A DNA stretch of 5,009 nucleotides from assembly GCA_002408065.1 (NCBI GenBank), contig DHQI01000110.1, forward strand, positions 59,665 to 64,673, in the 5' to 3' direction. Position 1 is the stretch's first letter; each line of letters starts with the position of its first letter. The notes under the pieces were generated by a model. It was given only the letters and a program-made list of their open reading frames with translations, was not told where the DNA came from and did not search any database. This DNA comes from Bacteroidales bacterium UBA5342 (lineage in GTDB: Bacteria > Bacteroidota > Bacteroidia > Bacteroidales > UBA5342). The position numbers were made by a program, and so were the translations under genes. Of the stretch, positions 1-5,009 are shown piece by piece.

Positions 1-85
1 ATTCTAAATGCGTTTGCCCTGACCCTCTGTTCTCTCTAGCTTTAGCCTAGAAGCGCCTCATCGCTCTATTGCCCCTCATAAGACA
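1..85 (-). other. 3' flank of the TPR-protein gene, no gene recognised
   Basis: On the minus strand the only ATG-started frame is 10 codons long and ends in TAG, so I call no gene here. An imperfect hairpin (arms TTCTAG and CTAGAG, with one bulged base and a TAAA loop, at about 34-52) is present, but no T-run follows it, so it is not a convincing terminator. If the usual Bacteroidales order holds, the next gene would begin to the left of the window. Confidence 0.4.
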
Positions 86-1789
86 TCACTCCCTCTCAAT
101 CTTCACTTTCAACAAGTCCTTATCACCACCGGCATCAATGGCTTTTTGCCAATACTCCCGGGCTTTTTCTTTATCGTCATTAGCCCAAAGGATGTCGCCG
201 TAATGATCGAACAATACATCGTTGTCCTCATCAACATTGTGGATAGCTTGTCCCATATAGAATTTTGCCAGAAGTAAGCTGTTTCTTTTAAAAAGAATCC
301 ATGCATAAGTATCCAGAAAGGTAGGATTTCCCGGTTCCAACTCTATGCATTTAGCACTCATAGATTCCGCTTTTTCCAGTAATGTATCTTCTTCCGAGAG
401 GTAGTAGGCATAGTTATTAAGCACCATAGCATTATGACCATCCAGTGCCAAAGCAGCTTCGTATGTGGCAAAGGCTTTCTCTGAATTTTGTAGCTCGTAA
501 TACACATCACCAAGGCTCCCCAGCAGTTGAGCTTTGAGCGGATCCTCATCCTCAGCAAGCTTAACCCCGGCTTCGTAAGCCAACTGAGCCAGCTCTATCT
601 CCTTGAGTTGATGAGCTGCTATACCACGGTAAAAGTATAAACGCGGCGAATGCATCCCTCCTAACTCAGCATCACCAGTCAGACGAAGAACCTTCGAAAA
701 ATCTTCTTCCTGAAAAGCCAGTTGAATCAGTAGCATCCAAGCATCTTCGTTAGCAACATCCAGTTCCACTACTTTATTCAGATTCTCAACGACAAGTTCC
801 GTTTTCGAAGTGTCTTCCAGCAAAAAGTTAGCATAAAAAAAGTAAGTATTAGACTCTTCAGGATAGTTAACTTTAAGCACTGTAGTCAAGCCATCTACAG
901 CCTTTTTTGACGCTTTTCCCTGCGTAGCCATCATCATATACTGCAACAATATCTGCATTTTTTGCTCATAAGCTATCTCCTTGCTGGTAAAGGCCATTTC
1001 GAGTTCTTTTTGCGAACTGATACTATCGCCTATCTGCTCGTAATACACCGAAAGGCTCATATGCAAGAAACCATTGTCCTCATCCAAAGCATAAGCTTTA
1101 TGATAAGCCTTTTTGGCTTTTTTAAAATTCTCAATATTGACATAGTAATCGCCCAAGACGATCTGATAACGCGCCTCTTTCGGATATTTATCTATCAAAC
1201 GATTGATCTCTTTCAAGGCGCCTTTAGGGTCACCGGCCAGCATATACAAACGCTGCTTTTCCATCACCACGGCTTCGTCCAGTCCTTCCAGTTTTTCTAC
1301 CTCATCATAAACGGCAATAGCCTCTGGATATTGTTTTGTTTTGGTATACAAATCGCCCAGACGATAATAATACTCTACCTTGGATGAATTATATTTACGC
1401 AAAGCCTCGTAAACTTCTATGGCCTGAGGATATTTTTGCCCATGTTCAAACACGCCTGCCAGATACACCTTATACCAATCATTTCGCGGATTTAACGCAG
1501 CAGCTTTTCGTAACAGATTCAGAGCGTTTTGCTCATCACCGGCCATCAGGAGTATTTTACCGAGTTCAAAATGCGACACCGCACTTTCCGGATCTATCTG
1601 CATACAGTTCTGATACATCTCTGCCGCTTTTTGATACTCCCCTTTCATCTTCAGCCTATTAGCTTCCATCAAGAAATAGTCAAACTTACGGCTGTCTTCT
1701 TCCTTTATATCCTTAGCGTCAAGCACAGTAAACGGCATTAAGAGCAAAGTCACTAATACCCAGATATGTGTTGTTCTTTTTTTCAACAT
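86..1789 (-). CDS. Exported tetratricopeptide repeat protein
   Basis: The protein has 567 residues from the ATG at 1789-1787. The frame stays open to a GTG at 1864, but that would add 25 polar residues before a clear signal peptide and place a candidate promoter inside the gene, so I prefer the ATG. Residues 1-25 form the signal peptide (LKKR, then a hydrophobic stretch IWVLVTLLLMPFTVL, with cleavage likely after LDA). There is no lipobox cysteine, so it is probably soluble and periplasmic. From residue 36 there are seven TPR units at near-perfect 34-residue spacing (36, 70, 104, 138, 172, 206, 240), then a more degenerate helical part (about 273-415), then four more units (about 417-557), including NNYAYYLS and LDTYAWILFK, which match the TPR consensus well. 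TPR superhelices bind other proteins; no catalytic domain is visible and the partner cannot be read from the sequence. I recall that in Bacteroidales a TPR gene often follows dut, ahead of DUF4292 and M23 peptidase genes, which would suggest envelope biogenesis. The stop is TGA. Confidence 0.88.
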   Translation of the reverse strand: MLKKRTTHIWVLVTLLLMPFTVLDAKDIKEEDSRKFDYFLMEANRLKMKGEYQKAAEMYQNCMQIDPESAVSHFELGKILLMAGDEQNALNLLRKAAALNPRNDWYKVYLAGVFEHGQKYPQAIEVYEALRKYNSSKVEYYYRLGDLYTKTKQYPEAIAVYDEVEKLEGLDEAVVMEKQRLYMLAGDPKGALKEINRLIDKYPKEARYQIVLGDYYVNIENFKKAKKAYHKAYALDEDNGFLHMSLSVYYEQIGDSISSQKELEMAFTSKEIAYEQKMQILLQYMMMATQGKASKKAVDGLTTVLKVNYPEESNTYFFYANFLLEDTSKTELVVENLNKVVELDVANEDAWMLLIQLAFQEEDFSKVLRLTGDAELGGMHSPRLYFYRGIAAHQLKEIELAQLAYEAGVKLAEDEDPLKAQLLGSLGDVYYELQNSEKAFATYEAALALDGHNAMVLNNYAYYLSEEDTLLEKAESMSAKCIELEPGNPTFLDTYAWILFKRNSLLLAKFYMGQAIHNVDEDNDVLFDHYGDILWANDDKEKAREYWQKAIDAGGDKDLLKVKIERE

Positions 1790-1941
1790 GTATATTAATT
1801 GTTTCGCAGAAATACGCTGAGGAGCAGATATACACAAAGATTTTTCCCTTTCGTTCTCTTCCACATCATCAAGGTCTCTCTATCGCTGTTTCACTCCATC
1901 TCTCCTTCTCAAAGCTTGCACGACTTCCCAATAGGCCCAGC
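1790..1941 (-). other. 152-bp spacer between dut and the TPR-protein gene
   Basis: The spacer has no gene. Its middle (about 1866-1910) is strongly purine-rich on the coding strand. The part next to the TPR gene holds the promoter candidate and an AT-rich leader without a Shine-Dalgarno site. I find no GC-rich stem followed by a T-run after the dut stop, so transcription may continue from dut into the TPR gene. The 8-bp repeat found before the other two genes is absent here. Confidence 0.5.
1807..1838 (-). promoter_or_regulatory. Candidate Bacteroidota-type promoter for the TPR-protein gene
   Basis: On the minus strand a TTTG (1838-1835) is followed after 20 bp by TATTTCTG (1814-1807), a one-mismatch version of the TAnnTTTG -7 box. 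The spacing fits the known Bacteroides sigma-ABfr promoter pattern. The box ends 17 nt before the ATG at 1789, so the leader would be only about 10-13 nt. This supports the ATG start over the upstream GTG, and a promoter separate from dut. The motif is short and low in information, so a chance match is possible. Confidence 0.42.
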
Positions 1942-2382
1942 TTATTTTCCCGTATGACCAAAACCACCGGCCCCGCGTACAGTGTCCGAAAGAACCTCTA
2001 CCTCTTCCCACTCTACGGTTTCATGTTTAGCCACTATCATTTGGCACAGGCGCTCGCCATCATTAATGGTGTATTCGTCCGGCGAAAGGTTTGCAACTAT
2101 AATGCCAATCTCACCACGGTAATCTGCATCAATGGTACCCGGCGAATTAAGGACCGAAATACCGTGTTTAATGGTCATACCCGAGCGCGGACGTATTTGT
2201 GCCTCATAACCTTGGGGTAACTCAATAAACAAGCCGGTTTTGATAATAGTGCGCTCCAGTGTTTTCAGGGTTACAGGTTCATCAATGTTTGCGCGGATAT
2301 CCATACCGGCCGATAGAATAGTACTGTATGATGGTAAGTCGTGTTTCGACTTGTTGACGATTTTAACGTTTAATTTCTCCAT
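1942..2382 (-). CDS. dut: Deoxyuridine 5'-triphosphate nucleotidohydrolase (dUTPase, trimeric type)
   Basis: This cytoplasmic enzyme of 146 residues hydrolyses dUTP to dUMP and pyrophosphate, keeping uracil out of DNA and supplying dUMP for thymidylate synthesis. All five motifs of the homotrimeric family are present in order: motif 1 SAGMDIRA (24-31); motif 2 PRSGM (65-69); motif 3 GTIDADYRGEIG (82-93), in which D85 is the expected water-activating aspartate and Y88 the residue that excludes ribose; motif 4 GERLCQMIV (109-117); and the flexible C-terminal motif 5 RGAGGFGHTG (136-145), whose F141 should stack on the uracil. The length is normal for the family and the gene looks intact. One departure is His143 where many homologues have Ser in GFGST. 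The start is an ATG, the stop TAA. No Shine-Dalgarno site is visible; the ATG abuts three 8-bp repeat units. The gene lies 113 bp after the SPOR-protein gene and before a TPR-protein gene, all in the same direction. Confidence 0.97.
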   Translation of the reverse strand: MEKLNVKIVNKSKHDLPSYSTILSAGMDIRANIDEPVTLKTLERTIIKTGLFIELPQGYEAQIRPRSGMTIKHGISVLNSPGTIDADYRGEIGIIVANLSPDEYTINDGERLCQMIVAKHETVEWEEVEVLSDTVRGAGGFGHTGK

Positions 2383-2406
2383 AGTTAATGATCTAATGAT
2401 TCAATG
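2383..2406 (-). repeat. Three degenerate 8-bp units abutting the dut start codon
   Basis: On the coding strand three consecutive 8-mers, CATTGAAT, CATTAGAT and CATTAACT, end exactly at the dut ATG. At unit positions 4-6 they carry TGA, TAG and TAA respectively. With an 8-bp period these three stops fall in three different frames. The unit furthest from the ATG is identical to the unit before the SPOR-protein gene. The repeat is read directly from the sequence; any function is inference. Confidence 0.85.
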
Positions 2407-2435
2407 TGTTTTTCTTTATCGTATCTGGCTGTTAG

Positions 2436-2469
2436 CGACTGCCGACTGCCGACTGCCGACTGCCGACTG
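2436..2469. repeat. 7-bp tandem repeat (CGACTGC), about five copies
   Basis: Four complete CGACTGC units and a fifth lacking its last base run without a mismatch over 34 bp. Another copy lies at 2483-2489, a few bases before the SPOR-protein stop codon. A 6-bp inverted pair (GGCTGT at 2427-2432 and ACAGCC at 2478-2483) brackets the array, but a match that short may be chance. The array makes up much of the 113-bp gap between the SPOR-protein gene and dut. Short perfect tandem repeats of this kind are prone to slippage, so copy number may vary between strains. Confidence 0.9.
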
Positions 2470-2495
2470 TTACTGAGACAGCCGACTGCTACTAT

Positions 2496-4985
2496 CTACT
2501 CCAAAACCCCGTCCACAAATTTCACCACATAAGCGTCCTTAAAACCTTTAGACTTGGCTTCTTCAAGCCCCATAGCGGCATCCATTTGTGTGGCAAAATG
2601 TCCGGAGAAATACTTGTAAAGTTGTTTGTCTTCTATCTGCACGTAGCTCAGATCTTTTAGCTTCACGTCGTCTTCTTTCAATATACGGCTAAAAATACCA
2701 AACTGAATACGGTATTCCTCTTGAGGTGTAAGCTCCACAGATGGGATCTCTTCGCTTACCGTTTTTTCTGCTACTGCTGTTCTGTTAGCTACTACCGGAT
2801 CAGCTATCACTAATTTTGCAGTGTCGTTTTTTTCTTCCTCGATAACTATTACCTTCTCATCCGGCTCCGGTTTGCTTGCTCGTGGTTTTTTCTGAGCTTC
2901 GTAGCGGTATTTCAGATAAGTCAACGAGGCTGCTTCTAAAAATTGAATGCCATCTTTCAAATTATTGTTGCCCGTAGCCAGTTTTTGTTTGTCCCGGGTA
3001 TAAACACCTTCGCTCACATAGATCTTTTGATCAGCCGTTTGCAATAAGAAATCAGCACGGTCCATCAGACCTTTTATTTCCTGACGGTATTGGTCGTTTT
3101 TCACTCCTTCGAGCAAAATGACATTCTGACCTTTCAACGTATAAAAGCTCAAATAATTGGCCTCCACAAAAAGAGCAGCTGCCTCATCACTTATTCGGGT
3201 CACTTTTGCTATGATTTCTGCTTGTGACAATTTGGGGGTTAAAGTGGTATCATACGAAAATATTTTCTGGTAAAATGTCTCTTCGGGTACCGGCTTGTTG
3301 TATTCACGTATCACATAATCAGCCAAAAACTGTTGGTCGCCGGCATCCGTTTTCATTTGATGTGCTTGTATAAGCTTGTTCAATGCTGATTCGGTATAGA
3401 TTTGGTCATAATAACCATACAGTGTTTGGTTGTAAAAGAAAGGTTTGGTTATTTTCTCCTTACTCACCACTGGTATAGGAGCTTCCCATGGTGACACATG
3501 ATGTTCCTCCACTTCTGTTCTGGTGTCGGGAACTTGTGTTTCTTTAGGCGTTCCTTTAGTATAACCACCATTAGCCAAAATGGTTTCCATCTCTATGCGA
3601 CGGGAACTTCGCAGAGCATTATCCCGCTTCTCTTCCAAATCGTAACTGCGCTCTTCCAGCTTCATGATATTGGCTATCATAGCCGCTTTTTCACTGGAAT
3701 CAGTGGTTTTACTATAAGCCACACGCAAGTCGGCTACAGCTTGTGAAACAGAATCATATTCAGCCGAGGTTTTTTCATACTTCACATACATAGCAGCTGC
3801 TTCGTCGCTCATAAAATCGCTCATATCGCCATACACCAAAGTGTCGTTCAAGACAAAACAGATGTTGTGCGATACAGGCGCTGGTTTGTGCGCTTCTATA
3901 GCTACTTTTTTCTCACTTTTCACCACTAATTGTTCCTCCTGAGAGTTATTCACTGTGGCTTTGGCAGCCTTGATGAGCTCATCCTCGTCATCGGTATCTA
4001 GTAATTTTACATAGTCATTGGGCACAAAAGTGTAAATGGCTATCTTACCTTCTTCGCTATCACGGTCGGAGGCAAACCACCCCACATTGTTGTATTCGTC
4101 GATAGCAAAAAGAATGTCATCACCCGGGGAATTGAACGGCATTCCCAACTGCTGAGGAGGCAAATAGGTATTATTCGAGGCATTAAAGCGGGTAACATAA
4201 ATATCGTAACCACCAAAAGAATTGTGTCCTTTAGAAGAAAAATAAAGCACCACGCCGTCTGACATTAAAAAAGGAAAAGCCTCTTCGCTATCACTATTCA
4301 CAGCCTTGCCCAGCGGAGCTTTTTCAGACCAATGATCCAGCAATTTATTCTTGGAATAGAGGTTGGTATTTCCTTCTCCCTCGGGAACAGCAAAAAAGGC
4401 ACGATCACCACGTTCAGTTAGGTAAATAGTACTATTTTCGGCAATGACATCTTCGCCAATCTTTGCCGCATCTTTCAGGAAAGACCCCGCTTCTTTACTC
4501 ACCTTGTAATGAAGAAAAAAATCCTCCTTCTCCACCTCTACACGATCCAGAATCTTAACATCCTCTGTTCTGGATATTAATTCCTTTCCTTGCTTGCTCT
4601 GAGGCAAATATTCACGCGTAAGGGTTTTTAATTCCTGATCGTTTGATTTTGATAAAAAAGCTTCATAGTAAGCGATAGCATCTTCAAAGTTGTAACGTAA
4701 AAAACAAACCCTACCAAGATAATACGAGGAGAGAACAATACCACTCTTATATGAACGTGTCAGATGCTTTTCGGCTTTTGCCAAATCCTTGTTCTGCTCA
4801 TAAAGCGACACACCATAACGATGATTATAAATACGGTTATTAGGCGAACTCTTCAGTAACTTGGCATATAAAATCTCCGACTTAGCCCAATCGCCTGAAT
4901 GGTAAGCTTTCTCTGCATCGGATGCTGTGGAAGCTGAAAGAGTAAATACTAATAGTAAGTTTAATATTAAAAGTTTAATTCTCAT
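2496..4985 (-). CDS. Exported TPR-PD40-SPOR domain protein, probable peptidoglycan-associated envelope scaffold
   Basis: The protein has 829 residues from the ATG at 4985-4983. The open frame reaches two codons further, to a TTG at 4991, but the ATG directly follows a tandem repeat and gives a clean signal peptide (M-R-x-K, a Leu-rich core at about 5-16, likely cleavage near A21). In order there are about three TPR units (about 20-116); PD40/WD40-like beta-propeller strands (about 185-308, with motifs such as LYFSSKG, GGYDIYVT and GWFASDR); a charged helical, likely coiled-coil part (about 394-470); a middle part of unknown fold; a Pro/Glu-rich linker (about 698-752); and a C-terminal SPOR domain (about 756-827, starting YRIQFGIFS and ending GFKDAYVVKF). 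SPOR domains bind peptidoglycan glycan strands, so a periplasmic role anchored to the wall is likely. The layout recalls PorE-type TPR-PD40 proteins of the type IX secretion system, but with SPOR in place of the OmpA-like domain; that link is inference. The stop is TAG. Domain calls are by eye. Confidence 0.87.
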   Translation of the reverse strand: MRIKLLILNLLLVFTLSASTASDAEKAYHSGDWAKSEILYAKLLKSSPNNRIYNHRYGVSLYEQNKDLAKAEKHLTRSYKSGIVLSSYYLGRVCFLRYNFEDAIAYYEAFLSKSNDQELKTLTREYLPQSKQGKELISRTEDVKILDRVEVEKEDFFLHYKVSKEAGSFLKDAAKIGEDVIAENSTIYLTERGDRAFFAVPEGEGNTNLYSKNKLLDHWSEKAPLGKAVNSDSEEAFPFLMSDGVVLYFSSKGHNSFGGYDIYVTRFNASNNTYLPPQQLGMPFNSPGDDILFAIDEYNNVGWFASDRDSEEGKIAIYTFVPNDYVKLLDTDDEDELIKAAKATVNNSQEEQLVVKSEKKVAIEAHKPAPVSHNICFVLNDTLVYGDMSDFMSDEAAAMYVKYEKTSAEYDSVSQAVADLRVAYSKTTDSSEKAAMIANIMKLEERSYDLEEKRDNALRSSRRIEMETILANGGYTKGTPKETQVPDTRTEVEEHHVSPWEAPIPVVSKEKITKPFFYNQTLYGYYDQIYTESALNKLIQAHQMKTDAGDQQFLADYVIREYNKPVPEETFYQKIFSYDTTLTPKLSQAEIIAKVTRISDEAAALFVEANYLSFYTLKGQNVILLEGVKNDQYRQEIKGLMDRADFLLQTADQKIYVSEGVYTRDKQKLATGNNNLKDGIQFLEAASLTYLKYRYEAQKKPRASKPEPDEKVIVIEEEKNDTAKLVIADPVVANRTAVAEKTVSEEIPSVELTPQEEYRIQFGIFSRILKEDDVKLKDLSYVQIEDKQLYKYFSGHFATQMDAAMGLEEAKSKGFKDAYVVKFVDGVLE

Positions 4986-5009
4986 TTTCAATGATTCAAT
5001 GATTCAATG
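4986..5009 (-). repeat. Three 8-bp units abutting the start of the SPOR-protein gene
   Basis: On the coding strand two perfect CATTGAAT units and one CATTGAAA lie directly before the ATG at 4985. They match the dut leader at 19 of 24 positions when aligned to the start codon. Each unit holds TGA at the same place, so all three frames are closed before the ATG. The array reaches the window edge and may continue beyond it. The promoter of this gene must lie outside the window. Confidence 0.85.

Noticed and set aside
34..52. Imperfect hairpin after the TPR-protein gene as an intrinsic terminator.
   Set aside because: The stem has a bulge and few G-C pairs, and a purine-rich stretch rather than a T-run follows it on the minus strand.
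962..1387. Open plus-strand frame of about 141 codons with hydrophobic residues, opposite the TPR gene.
   Set aside because: The hydrophobic look comes from reading the reverse complement of charged TPR helices; the minus-strand frame has regular 34-residue TPR periodicity.
1790..1813. A third 8-bp repeat leader before the TPR-protein gene.
   Set aside because: The 24 bp before the ATG are AT-rich but do not divide into CATTGAAT-like units, so the repeat is limited to the other two genes here.
1891..1907. Strong Shine-Dalgarno-like AAGGAG followed by ATG on the minus strand after dut.
   Set aside because: The ATG is only 2 nt from the site and the frame stops after two codons; Bacteroidota rarely use such sites, and the stretch is simply purine-rich.
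1768..2220. Open plus-strand frame of about 150 codons overlapping dut.
   Set aside because: It lies opposite the dUTPase gene, shows no recognisable domain, and the dut frame has all five family motifs.
2464..2484. Possible terminator hairpin after the SPOR-protein gene (CGACTGT paired with ACAGCCG).
   Set aside because: The stem is short with a mismatch, and no T-run follows on the minus strand; the resemblance comes from repeat copies on both sides.
2383..2498. Read-through extension of the SPOR protein: after its TAG the frame stays open for 36 codons through the 7-bp repeat and closes with TAA 2 nt before the dut ATG.
   Set aside because: The SPOR domain is already complete at the TAG, the extension is mostly repeat-encoded, and the 7-bp unit happens to contain no stop in any frame, so an open frame is expected. 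The TAA is better explained by the 8-bp stop-bearing units.

Overview
The window looks like a Bacteroidota chromosome segment, probably Bacteroidales or Marinilabiliales. This rests on three things: no Shine-Dalgarno sites before the starts, a candidate TTTG / TAnnTTTG-type promoter, and a dut gene followed by a large TPR-protein gene, a pairing I recall as common in Bacteroidales. All three genes are on the minus strand and read from right to left. I see no RNA gene, CRISPR array, insertion sequence or phage gene.

In reading order, the first gene (4985-2496) encodes an 829-residue exported protein with TPR repeats at the N-terminus, PD40/beta-propeller-like repeats, a coiled coil, an acidic linker and a C-terminal SPOR (peptidoglycan-binding) domain. 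The second (2382-1942) is a complete trimeric-type dUTPase, dut, with all five family motifs. The third (1789-86) encodes an exported protein made almost entirely of about 14 TPR units. The first 85 bases hold the 3' flank of that gene, with no further gene start visible. For the first and third genes the longest open frames begin at TTG and GTG; I assign internal ATG starts, which put the signal peptide at the N-terminus.

The three genes are co-oriented with gaps of 113 and 152 bp and no convincing terminator between them, so partial co-transcription is plausible. A separate promoter candidate sits just before the third gene. Two are envelope or periplasmic proteins with scaffold-type repeats, while dut is cytoplasmic nucleotide sanitation, so any functional link is unproven.

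The most unusual material is in the short spacers. Directly against the ATG of both the SPOR gene and dut lie three tandem 8-bp units of the CATTGAAT type. Each unit carries a stop codon at the same position. Because 8 is not a multiple of 3, the three units close all three reading frames immediately before the start. In the dut copy the units have diverged, yet they carry TGA, TAG and TAA in turn. The same spacer before dut also holds about five copies of a 7-bp CGACTGC repeat. This looks like a recurrent intergenic element, possibly with a translational-insulation role; whether it recurs genome-wide is the decisive test.
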